Source: Paludibacteraceae bacterium
Lineage (GTDB): Bacteria; Bacteroidota; Bacteroidia; Bacteroidales; Paludibacteraceae
DNA length: 13,887 nt
Assembly (NCBI GenBank): GCA_017960065.1
Contig: JAGCZK010000105.1
Span: 1-13,887, forward strand
Direction: 5' to 3'
The translations under genes were made by a program, and so were the position numbers. This document shows, one piece after another, positions 6,930 to 13,887 of this stretch; position 1 is the stretch's first letter; the number at the start of each line of letters is the position of its first letter. Below the pieces are notes generated by a model. That model was not told the DNA's origin. It searched no databases and saw only the letters and a list, made by a program, of their open reading frames with translations.

Positions 6930-8696
6930 TCAGTCATCGGACATTTCGACCAACATCTCGCGGTAAGCGTTGAAAATCTTGGACTTGGAAAGATAGCCCA
7001 CATAGTACTTGTCTTTCAGTACCGGCAGGTTCCAGGCATTGGTGTTTTCAAACTTCTTCATCACCACCTCCATCGGGTCGGTCAGATAGACCTTGTCGGG
7101 AGGCGACACCATCAGACGGCGGATATTGAAGCGGTTGTAGAGGTCGGGACGGAACATGATGTTGCGAATCTCCTCGAGGGTGACCACGCCCAAAAACTCA
7201 TTCTTTTCGTTGACCACCGGGAAGATGTTGCGGTTGGATTTGGAAATGAGCTGGATCAAATCGCCCAACATGGCTTCGGGCGCAATGGTCTGCAAGTCGG
7301 TTTCGATGACCGATTCGGTGCTCAGCAGGCTCAACACCGCCTTGTCTTTGTGGTGGGTCATCAACTCGCCCTTCTGGGCCAGACGCATGGCGTAGAGGCT
7401 GTGCGGCTCGAAGATGATGATGGTCAGGTACGATATCACCGACACAATCATCAGCGGCATAAACAGCGAATAACCGCCCGAGAGTTCGGCCGTCAGGAAG
7501 ATGCCCGTCAGCGGTGCGTGCATGACACCCGACATCAGACCGGCCATGCCGGCCAGCGCAAAATTCTGCACCGGCACCTCGACACCAAACATGCCCAGCA
7601 CCAGCGACAGGATGTAGCCCGACAGACAGCCGACAAACAGCGAGGGGGCGAAAATGCCGCCGCAACCGCCCGAGGCGTTGGTGGCCGAGCTGGCAAAAAT
7701 CTTGAGCAGCACAATCAGTGACAGGTAAATCAGCACCGAATAACGGTTGTTGATATAGTCGTAAAAGGGACTGCCTTCGAACAGATGGAAGTGGTTTTTC
7801 GACAAAAGGGCGTTGATGGCCTCATAACCTTCACCGTAGAGCGGGGGCAACAAAAAGATCAGGGTACTCAGCAACAGGCCGCCCACCGCCAACTTGACCC
7901 AGTAGTTCTGAATCTTGCGGAATTTGCCTTCCAGGAAGTTCATGCCCCGTGTAAAATAAAGCGACACAAACCCGCACAAGACGCCCAGCACCAGGTACCA
8001 GGGAATCCGGCTCAGACCGAAGGTCTCGCCCGACATGGGGAACAACACCGAATCGCCCATCAGAAAATAGGAGACCGCCGTTGCCGTCACCGACGAAATC
8101 AGCAGGGGCACCACCGAGTTGAAGGTCATATCGAGCATCAGCACCTCGATGGTGAACACGACGCCCGTAATCGGCGCCTTGAAAATGCCGCTCACCGCAC
8201 CGGCGGCACCGCACCCCACCATCAGCATCAGCGTCTTCTGATCCATCTTGAAGAAGCGGCCCAGGTTGGACCCGATGGCCGAGCCGGTCAGCACCACAGG
8301 CGACTCGGCACCCACCGATCCGCCAAAGCCGATGGTCAGCGAACTGGCCACCACCGACGACCACATGTTGTGGGGTTTGAGGATGCTTTTGCGTTGCGAC
8401 AGCGCATACAGGATACGGGTCACACCGTGACTGATATCGTCTTTGACGATGTGACGGACAAACTGGCCCGACAAGAAAATGCCAACTACCGGGTACAACA
8501 GGTAGAGCCAGTTGAAGGAGTAGGCGTGGAAGTTAAAGGTCAGCAGGTATTCGATGCCGTGGATCAGGGCTTTCAGCAGGCAGGCGGCCAATGCCGTCAG
8601 GATTCCGACCAGAAAACTTAAAATCAGCACAAACTTGGGCGTCGGAATCTTCGATTCGCGCCACGACAACATGTGCATGTACCAATCCTTGACCAC
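6930..8696 (-). CDS. ClC-family chloride channel/transporter with C-terminal CBS pair
   Basis: A 588-residue inner-membrane protein with a ClC core to about residue 440 and two CBS domains (about 462-515 and 526-585) that usually sense nucleotides. Visible ClC motifs are GGSVGAESP (125-133, the GxEGP motif, holding the gating Glu131), GIFKAPITGVVFTIE (170-184), GGIFAPS (346-352) and a Tyr at 435 in SLYAMRLAQ, where the anion-coordinating Tyr of ClC-ec1 lies. The GSGIP loop is replaced by DISHGV (87-92). The internal proton-glutamate position is Val185. The annotated start is a GTG at 8696, one base after the upstream stop, with GGAGG about 9 bases before it. The ATG at 8678, preceded by AAGGA, is an equally possible start. 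It is the last gene of the tsaC unit. Confidence 0.93.
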   Translation of the reverse strand: MVKDWYMHMLSWRESKIPTPKFVLILSFLVGILTALAACLLKALIHGIEYLLTFNFHAYSFNWLYLLYPVVGIFLSGQFVRHIVKDDISHGVTRILYALSQRKSILKPHNMWSSVVASSLTIGFGGSVGAESPVVLTGSAIGSNLGRFFKMDQKTLMLMVGCGAAGAVSGIFKAPITGVVFTIEVLMLDMTFNSVVPLLISSVTATAVSYFLMGDSVLFPMSGETFGLSRIPWYLVLGVLCGFVSLYFTRGMNFLEGKFRKIQNYWVKLAVGGLLLSTLIFLLPPLYGEGYEAINALLSKNHFHLFEGSPFYDYINNRYSVLIYLSLIVLLKIFASSATNASGGCGGIFAPSLFVGCLSGYILSLVLGMFGVEVPVQNFALAGMAGLMSGVMHAPLTGIFLTAELSGGYSLFMPLMIVSVISYLTIIIFEPHSLYAMRLAQKGELMTHHKDKAVLSLLSTESVIETDLQTIAPEAMLGDLIQLISKSNRNIFPVVNEKNEFLGVVTLEEIRNIMFRPDLYNRFNIRRLMVSPPDKVYLTDPMEVVMKKFENTNAWNLPVLKDKYYVGYLSKSKIFNAYREMLVEMSDD

Positions 8697-8697
8697 C

Positions 8698-10113
8698 TTA
8701 CAAGCCCTCCCCGGTTACTATGGTTTTTACTGTATAGATTGCTATCTTGATGTCAATCGAAAGCGACATGTTTTCGAGGTACAGCAAGTCGTAGTCGGCG
8801 CGTTCGATCAGCTGGTCGAGCGTGGTGGCGGTGCCGTATTTGACCATTCCCCAGGAGGTCAGGCCCGGCCGCACGTTCGACAGCATGTAATAATACGGGG
8901 CCTGCTTGACAATCTGCCCGATAAAGAAACTGCGTTCGGGACGCGGCCCCACCAGCGACATGTCGCCCCGCAAGACGTTGTAGAACTGCGGCAGCTCGTC
9001 GAGACGGTATTTGCGCATGAAGCCGCCCCACGGCGTGACGCGCGAATCGTCTTCCTGCGCCAGACAGGGGCCGTGCGCTTCGGCGTCGAGCCGCATCGTA
9101 CGGAACTTGTACATGATGAAGGGCTTGCCGTGCAAGCCGATGCGTTCCTGGCGGTAAATCGGTTTTTCGCGTATCAGCAGCAGGAAGAACAGATAGACCG
9201 GAATCAGCACGATGAGCATCACCAGCGAAACCACCACGTCGAACAGGCGCTTGACATTCTTTTGGAAACCCGTCATGTGCACCGCCGTCAAATCGACCAT
9301 CGGGATGCCGTAGATGGTGTTCATTCTGACAGCACCGGTCAACAGTTGGTAATTGGTCGGAAGCACCTGGATTTTGACGCCTTTCTTGCACAAGACGTGC
9401 ATGTAGTGATACACCTCCGGTTCGGTGATTCCATCGACGGCAATGACCACCACGTCCACCTCGAGCCGGTCGATCAGCTCTTCGACCTCCTCGATGGAGC
9501 CGACCACCATGCGTTCGTCCACCTTGCGCGCTTCGCGCTTGGGTACGGTGACGTAGCCGCGGATGTCATAACCCAGCGACTTGTGCAGTCGCTCGACATC
9601 GGAGCTGAACTTGTCGGCACGGTTTCCCGTCCCCAAGACGAGCGTGCTGAAGCCCACCTTGCGTTCGGAAATCCGCTTCGACATGCGGTTGGTAATCATC
9701 AGCCGCAGGCTGTACACCAGCGAAAAGAACAGGGCGAACAGCCAGAAGAAGGATCTTTCGTAGAGGTTGACAAACAGCGGGTCGGGCTTGACAATAAGCA
9801 GATACAGAAAAAGGATGGTCGTCCCCACGATGACCGACGACAAGGTCACCACAAACTCGGTCAGACGCGATTTGAAGAGCAGCTCCTCGCGGTTGTAATA
9901 GCCCGAAAGCGCAAACAGCAGCATCCAGAAGACCCACACCAGCGGCAGGCCGTACCACAGCAGCTCGTTCATGCGCAACACCTGCACATCGACCGGCCAG
10001 GGGTTGTGAAAGCCGCTTTGCAGCAGCAGGCAGTAAAACACCCAGGCCAGCAGGCACGAAAGCGTGTCCGAAACCAGGTATTTGTACAATTGTGTCTTAT
10101 AGTCTAACCGCAC
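8698..10113 (-). CDS. Polyprenyl-phosphate glycosyl-1-phosphate transferase (WcaJ-like)
   Basis: A 471-residue initiating transferase of the exopolysaccharide type. It has four N-terminal membrane segments (about 13-31, 52-70, 88-108, 122-138), a Rossmann-like CoA_binding_3 region (about 155-265, LVLGTGNRADKF), then the bacterial sugar transferase domain. That domain contains the membrane re-entrant helix VKRLFDVVVSL (287-297) and the catalytic signatures RQERIGLHGKPFIMYKFRTM (321-340), RLDELPQFYNVLRGDMSLVG (370-389) and PRPE (390-393). It is expected to move a hexose-1-phosphate from a nucleotide sugar to undecaprenyl phosphate, the first step of capsule or exopolysaccharide synthesis. The sugar cannot be read from the sequence. 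The start is a GTG at 10113, 12 bases after the tsaC stop; the next Met (48) would remove the first membrane segment. No other glycan genes are in the window. Confidence 0.94.
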   Translation of the reverse strand: MRLDYKTQLYKYLVSDTLSCLLAWVFYCLLLQSGFHNPWPVDVQVLRMNELLWYGLPLVWVFWMLLFALSGYYNREELLFKSRLTEFVVTLSSVIVGTTILFLYLLIVKPDPLFVNLYERSFFWLFALFFSLVYSLRLMITNRMSKRISERKVGFSTLVLGTGNRADKFSSDVERLHKSLGYDIRGYVTVPKREARKVDERMVVGSIEEVEELIDRLEVDVVVIAVDGITEPEVYHYMHVLCKKGVKIQVLPTNYQLLTGAVRMNTIYGIPMVDLTAVHMTGFQKNVKRLFDVVVSLVMLIVLIPVYLFFLLLIREKPIYRQERIGLHGKPFIMYKFRTMRLDAEAHGPCLAQEDDSRVTPWGGFMRKYRLDELPQFYNVLRGDMSLVGPRPERSFFIGQIVKQAPYYYMLSNVRPGLTSWGMVKYGTATTLDQLIERADYDLLYLENMSLSIDIKIAIYTVKTIVTGEGL

Positions 10114-10125
10114 GGAAAACAGGTG

Positions 10126-10701
10126 TTATTCTCGAATCAGCACAAAGTTACCATTTCCTTCCAATTTAATGATACTCGAAGGCTGTTTTTTTTCTCGGTC
10201 TTGCCGGCGGTAGTCCGCCACATAATCGACCATGTTGCACAGTTTGGCGTCTATTTCGGCAAAGCAGGCGGGCGAAGGCTGGCCGCTAAAATTGGCCGAA
10301 GTCGAAACCAACGGACGCCGCAGGGCGGCACACAGGGCCTTGGAGAAGGGTTCTTGGGTGATACGGATGCCGACACTGCCGTCTTCGGCCAGCATTTCGG
10401 GAGCCAAACCGCGACCTTTCGGATAGACAATGGTCAGCGGCTTTTCGGTCACTTCGATCAAGTCCCAGGCGATATCGGGCACTTCGGCGACATAGGCTTC
10501 CATCCGGGGATAGCTGTCCACCAGCGCAATCAGCGACTTGCTGTCGGCCCGCCGTTTGATTTCAAAAATACGTTTGACCGCTTGCGAATTGGTCGCGTCG
10601 CACCCCAAGCCCCAAACCGTATCGGTCGGGTACAGGATCACGCCACCGTCGCGCAACACCTCGAGGCATTTTTTTACCTCTGTCAAGGCCTTCTCGTCCA
10701 T
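10126..10701 (-). CDS. tsaC: L-threonylcarbamoyladenylate synthase (TsaC/Sua5 type)
   Basis: A 191-residue YrdC-domain enzyme of single-domain TsaC length, without the Sua5 C-terminal domain. It carries GGVILYPTDTVWGLGCDAT (19-37), the KxR motif as K49-R50-R51, ADSKSLI (52-58), VGIRIT (110-115) and STSANFSG (133-140). The reaction uses threonine, bicarbonate and ATP to make threonylcarbamoyl-AMP, the donor for t6A37 on ANN-decoding tRNAs, together with TsaB/TsaD elsewhere on the chromosome. It is a cytoplasmic, essential-type housekeeping enzyme. It is the first gene of a minus-strand unit leading into the glycosyl-phosphate transferase and ClC genes. Its ATG at 10701 faces recJ across a 188-base gap. 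No clear TAnnTTTG element is visible upstream on its strand. Confidence 0.95.
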   Translation of the reverse strand: MDEKALTEVKKCLEVLRDGGVILYPTDTVWGLGCDATNSQAVKRIFEIKRRADSKSLIALVDSYPRMEAYVAEVPDIAWDLIEVTEKPLTIVYPKGRGLAPEMLAEDGSVGIRITQEPFSKALCAALRRPLVSTSANFSGQPSPACFAEIDAKLCNMVDYVADYRRQDREKKQPSSIIKLEGNGNFVLIRE

Positions 10702-10889
10702 TGTTGATTATTTTATCCGCACAATCGCGTACAATTTTTTATTTTTTTTGTAACTTTACCGAGTTATTTTTTCGGCAAGCCGACACCGCATTATGTATGC
10801 CTTTGACAGCGCCGACTGTTTTTGCGACGGCAAAAATATGGTTTTTATCGCATTCTTCCTACGATATATACAAAAAAAACAACATAAAG
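10702..10889. other. AT-rich divergent intergenic region between tsaC and recJ
   Basis: The longest non-coding stretch in the window. On the plus strand a T-run is followed by TAACTTTA at 10751-10758, one base from the -7 consensus TAnnTTTG, but no TTTG lies at the right distance upstream. This would leave recJ a leader of roughly 130 bases. I see no match on the minus strand for tsaC. The recJ reading frame is open through this stretch, but its composition is unlike RecJ. A short 39-codon frame (10793-10912) overlaps the recJ start and is treated as a low-confidence observation. Confidence 0.4.
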
Positions 10890-12620
10890 ATGCCAACAAA
10901 ATGGATTATTAACGAACTGACACCTGAACAGAAATTATGTAAAGAAAACCTAAAACGACAAACCCCCTTAAGCCCGACGCTTTGCGAACTGCTGGCCAAG
11001 CGTGGAATTTGCGACCCGAATGCGGTGAAAGAATTCTTTCACCCGTCGAAGGAGCAGATCCTCGACCCGTACTTGTTCAACGATATGGACAAGGCGGTTG
11101 CCCGTTTGGATACCGCCATGCGCAACAACGAAAAGGTCTTGGTTTTCGGCGATTACGATGTTGACGGCACCACCGCCGTCGCATTGGTGTACAAGTTTCT
11201 GACAGGCATCAATTTCACCAACATCGACTTTTACATCCCCGACCGTTACGACGAAGGGTACGGTGTTTCGTACAAAGGAATCGACTACGCCGTTGCCGGC
11301 GGATTCACCCTCATGATTGTGCTCGACTGCGGCATCAAGGCGGTCGAAAAGGTCAAATACGCCAAGGAGCATGGTGTGGACATCATTATATGCGACCACC
11401 ACACGCCCGACGCCGTACTGCCCGATGCCGTGGCCGTACTCGACGCCAAACGCGAAGACTCGACCTACCCCTACCCCCACCTGTCGGGTTGCGGTGTGGG
11501 CTTTAAGTTTATGCAGGCGGTGGCCCAAAGCAACGGCATCGCCGAAGCGCAGCTCTACGAGCTGCTCGACCTGCTCGCCATCAGCATCGCCTCTGACATT
11601 GTCCCCATTACGGGCGAAAACCGGGCGCTGATGGCTCTCGGTCTGAAACGGCTCAACACCCACCCGTGCATCGGCTTGCAAGCCATTTTGCAAACCTGCG
11701 ACATGAGCGGGCGCAACGACATCACCACCAGCGACATCGTGTTCAAAATCGGACCGCGCATCAATGCCAGCGGCCGGATGTCGTCGGGTCGCGAGGCGGT
11801 GGAACTGCTCATTTCGAAAGACATGGCCGACGCCAGCGAAAAAAGCAGCCAAATCGACGACTACAACCAAAAACGCAAAGACCTCGACAAATCGACCACC
11901 GAGCAGGCCAAGGCCCTCATCGAGCGCGACAAGGAGCGCCACGACAAGATGAAGTGCACCGTGGTCTTCGACCCCAACTGGAGCAAAGGGGTCATCGGCA
12001 TTGTGGCCTCGCGTTTGAGCGAAACCTTCTTCCGGCCCACCGTGGTCATGACGCGCTCGAACGGTTTTGCCACCGGCTCGGCCCGTTCGGTCAGCGGGTT
12101 CGACATCTACAAGGCCATCGACAGCTGCCGCGACCTGCTCGAAAACTTCGGCGGGCACATGTTTGCCGCCGGACTGACGCTGAAGGAGGAGAATATTCCG
12201 GCCTTTATCGAGCGTTTTGACCAATACATCCAGGAAAACATGGTCGAGGAGCAGGCCGACCGCCAGATCGAAGTGGATGCGGAAATCAAGTTCGACGAAA
12301 TCACGCCGACTTTCTTCAACCACTTGCAGGCATTCGCCCCCTTCGGCCCCGACAACATGAAGCCGGTCTTTGTCACCCGCAACGTCGTCAATGCAGGCGG
12401 ATGCCGCCGCGTCGGAAAGAGCCACGAGCACCTGAAGCTCGAATTGCTCGACCCGGCCACCGGTGCCAGCATGGACGGCATTGCCTTCGGCATGGGCGAA
12501 GAGTTTTACGACCATCTGCACGCCGGCAAGCCCGTCAGCGTATGCTACACCGTCGAAGAGAACAACTTTAACGGACGCAAGACCCTGCAAATGATGGTCA
12601 AAGACCTCAAAAAGGAGTAA
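10890..12620 (+). CDS. recJ: Single-stranded-DNA-specific 5'-3' exonuclease RecJ
   Basis: A 576-residue protein, almost the length of E. coli RecJ. DHH-family metal motifs are intact: VFGDYDVDGTT (86-95), LDCGIK (145-150), CDHHTPD (168-174), LSGCGVGFKF (198-207) and LLAISIASDIVP (228-239). Next come GPRINASGRM (288-297) and the DHHA1 hallmark GFATGSARS...FGGHMFAAG (392-428), then the OB-fold C-terminal part with FAPFGPDNMKP (482-492). It degrades single-stranded DNA 5' to 3' in RecFOR recombination, base excision and mismatch repair. The frame is open back to 10701, but MPTKWIINELTPEQ at 10890 is the natural start because the preceding 63 codons look like intergenic AT-rich DNA. RecQ follows after 10 bases, so the two are probably co-transcribed. 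Confidence 0.97.
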   Translation: MPTKWIINELTPEQKLCKENLKRQTPLSPTLCELLAKRGICDPNAVKEFFHPSKEQILDPYLFNDMDKAVARLDTAMRNNEKVLVFGDYDVDGTTAVALVYKFLTGINFTNIDFYIPDRYDEGYGVSYKGIDYAVAGGFTLMIVLDCGIKAVEKVKYAKEHGVDIIICDHHTPDAVLPDAVAVLDAKREDSTYPYPHLSGCGVGFKFMQAVAQSNGIAEAQLYELLDLLAISIASDIVPITGENRALMALGLKRLNTHPCIGLQAILQTCDMSGRNDITTSDIVFKIGPRINASGRMSSGREAVELLISKDMADASEKSSQIDDYNQKRKDLDKSTTEQAKALIERDKERHDKMKCTVVFDPNWSKGVIGIVASRLSETFFRPTVVMTRSNGFATGSARSVSGFDIYKAIDSCRDLLENFGGHMFAAGLTLKEENIPAFIERFDQYIQENMVEEQADRQIEVDAEIKFDEITPTFFNHLQAFAPFGPDNMKPVFVTRNVVNAGGCRRVGKSHEHLKLELLDPATGASMDGIAFGMGEEFYDHLHAGKPVSVCYTVEENNFNGRKTLQMMVKDLKKE

Positions 12621-12630
12621 CCCGCCCTTT

Positions 12631-13887
12631 ATGCCCGACTACCTGCATCTTCTGAAATCGTATTGGGGGTATCCGCAATTTCGCCCCATGCAACGCGAAA
12701 TCATCGAGTCGGTGGGAGCCGGCCGCGACACCTTGGGCCTCCTCCCTACCGGCGGCGGCAAGTCGGTGACGTTTCAGGTGCCCGCACTCAGCCTGCCCGG
12801 GCTGTGTTTGGTCATCACGCCCCTGGTCGCCTTGATGAAGGACCAGGTCGAACAGTTGCGCCACAAGGACATCAAGGCCGTCTGCATCTATTCGGGCATG
12901 AGCTACGAGGAGGTGCAGTCCGCCTTCAACTACTGCCTGTACGGCAATTGCAAGTTTCTGTACATCTCGCCCGAACGGTTGGGCACCCAGCTGTTTCTCG
13001 AAAAAATCAGGTACCTGAAGGTGAGCCTCATCGCCGTTGACGAATCGCATTGTATTTCGCAATGGGGCTACGATTTCAGACCGGCTTACCGCCAGATTTC
13101 CAACATCCGGCTGCACCTGCCCGGAGTGCCCGTACTGGCGCTGACCGCCACCGCCACGCCCGATGTGGTCACCGACATCCAGCGCCAGTTGCTCTTTCCG
13201 GCCGAAAATGTATTCAAGACCAGTTTCGCCCGCAAAAACCTCATCTATGTGGTCCGCCAAACCGACGACAAAGAAGGCCAGCTGCTTCGGATTTTGAAAG
13301 GTGTGGCCGGCAGTTCGGTCGTGTATGTGCGCAGCCGGCAAAAAACAAAGGAGGTTGCCGATTTTCTGAACCGCCAGCACATCACCGCCGACTATTTTCA
13401 CGCCGGCCTCAACAATGCCGACAAAGACCGCAAACAAGCCGGCTGGAAGGCCAACGCCATCCGCGTGATGGTGGCCACCAACGCCTTTGGCATGGGCATC
13501 GACAAGCCCGACGTCCGGACGGTCATCCACCTCGACCTGCCCGACTGCATCGAGGCCTATTTTCAGGAAGCGGGCCGGGCCGGGCGCGACGGCAAGACCT
13601 CGTATGCGGTACTGCTCTACAACAAGGCCGACCTGACCAAGGCCAAAAAACGGGTGAACGACAATTTTCCGCCTGTCGATTTTATCAAACGGGTGTACGA
13701 GTGCGTCGGCTTTTACTACCAGGTGGGAGTCGATTGCGGCGAAGGACGGATGTTCGCCTTCGATTTGTTCGATTTCTGCCGCAAATTCAAGCTGCCGCAA
13801 CTGCCGGCACACCATGCGCTGAAAATCTTGAGCCTGTCGGGCTACCTCGACTACACCGACGAGGTACAGACCTTGCCCCGGGTCCGG
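12631..13887 (+). CDS. recQ: RecQ-family ATP-dependent DNA helicase (3' end cut off by the window)
   Basis: 419 residues are visible and the frame is still open at the edge. Helicase motifs in order are the FRPMQREII Q-motif-like region (18-26), Walker A LPTGGGKS (38-45), DESHCISQWGYDFRP (137-151; DESH in place of the common DEAH), ALTATATPD (170-178), VYVRSRQKT (231-239), ATNAFGMGIDKPD (282-294) and motif VI YFQEAGRAGRDG (310-321). After the helicase core, about 332-419 leads straight into a winged-helix-like segment (DLFDFCRKFKLP), and I do not find the four-cysteine zinc module of E. coli RecQ. Many Bacteroidetes carry such a short RecQ beside a full one. It is a 3'-5' helicase that should supply single strands to RecJ, and it starts 10 bases after the recJ stop. 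Confidence 0.95.
   Translation, partial: MPDYLHLLKSYWGYPQFRPMQREIIESVGAGRDTLGLLPTGGGKSVTFQVPALSLPGLCLVITPLVALMKDQVEQLRHKDIKAVCIYSGMSYEEVQSAFNYCLYGNCKFLYISPERLGTQLFLEKIRYLKVSLIAVDESHCISQWGYDFRPAYRQISNIRLHLPGVPVLALTATATPDVVTDIQRQLLFPAENVFKTSFARKNLIYVVRQTDDKEGQLLRILKGVAGSSVVYVRSRQKTKEVADFLNRQHITADYFHAGLNNADKDRKQAGWKANAIRVMVATNAFGMGIDKPDVRTVIHLDLPDCIEAYFQEAGRAGRDGKTSYAVLLYNKADLTKAKKRVNDNFPPVDFIKRVYECVGFYYQVGVDCGEGRMFAFDLFDFCRKFKLPQLPAHHALKILSLSGYLDYTDEVQTLPRVR

Noticed and set aside
10701..10889. An N-terminal extension of RecJ by 63 residues.
   Set aside because: The stretch is AT-rich intergenic DNA with poly-T and poly-A runs, its translation does not look like RecJ, and the protein from 10890 already has full family length.
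10968..13815. Very long open minus-strand frames opposite recJ (540 codons) and recQ (402 codons).
   Set aside because: They are shadow frames caused by GC-rich third positions; the predicted proteins are Val/His/Gly/Asp-rich with no recognisable motifs, while the plus strand encodes intact RecJ and RecQ motifs.
1..13887. Mobile elements, CRISPR arrays, tRNA/rRNA genes or phage genes.
   Set aside because: No repeats with regular spacing, transposase or integrase motifs, terminal inverted repeats, or tRNA-like cloverleaf sequences were noticed on either strand.

Overview
The window reads as a Bacteroidales chromosome segment with GC-rich genes and AT-rich gaps. Three things point to the phylum: promoters of the Bacteroidetes type (TTTG, about 20 bases, then TAnnTTTG), lipoproteins with the style of signal peptide usual there, and Bacteroidetes-type forms of several families (SPOR protein, CBS-domain ClC, short RecQ, YciO). 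I cannot place it below order level. There are no tRNA or rRNA genes, CRISPR arrays, insertion sequences or obvious repeats. Coding density is very high, and the longest non-coding gap is about 190 bases.

Layout from left to right. (1) Positions 1-1453, plus strand: the end of an ABC transporter ATPase, then its MacB-type permease, overlapping by one base. (2) Positions 1540-3737, plus strand: a good promoter drives a three-gene unit of a secreted SPOR-domain protein, a surface lipoprotein with a Cthe_2159-type beta-helix, and a YciO-family protein whose start overlaps the lipoprotein stop. (3) Positions 3741-5303, minus strand: an exported alkaline-phosphatase-superfamily protein that appears to have lost most of its metal ligands. 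It is divergent from (4) a CotH-kinase-type lipoprotein (5424-6926, plus), with a promoter for each in the 120-base gap. (5) Positions 6930-10701, minus strand: a three-gene unit read as tsaC, a polyprenyl-phosphate glycosyl-1-phosphate transferase, and a ClC-family chloride channel or transporter with CBS domains. (6) Positions 10890 to the right edge, plus strand: recJ, then a RecQ-family helicase cut off by the window end.

How the genes may work together. RecJ and RecQ form a clear functional pair in recombinational repair (helicase plus 5'-3' exonuclease). The ATPase and permease form one exporter. Envelope functions dominate the left two thirds: SPOR protein, beta-helix lipoprotein, pseudo-phosphatase, CotH lipoprotein and glycan-priming transferase. 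Two members of the YrdC fold sit in different operons, one with the TsaC signature and one without it.

The most notable observation is the degenerate phosphatase next to a CotH lipoprotein and near a Cthe_2159-type lipoprotein. This could be a cell-surface module, but the link is inferred from proximity only. Family alignments were made from memory and not by computation.
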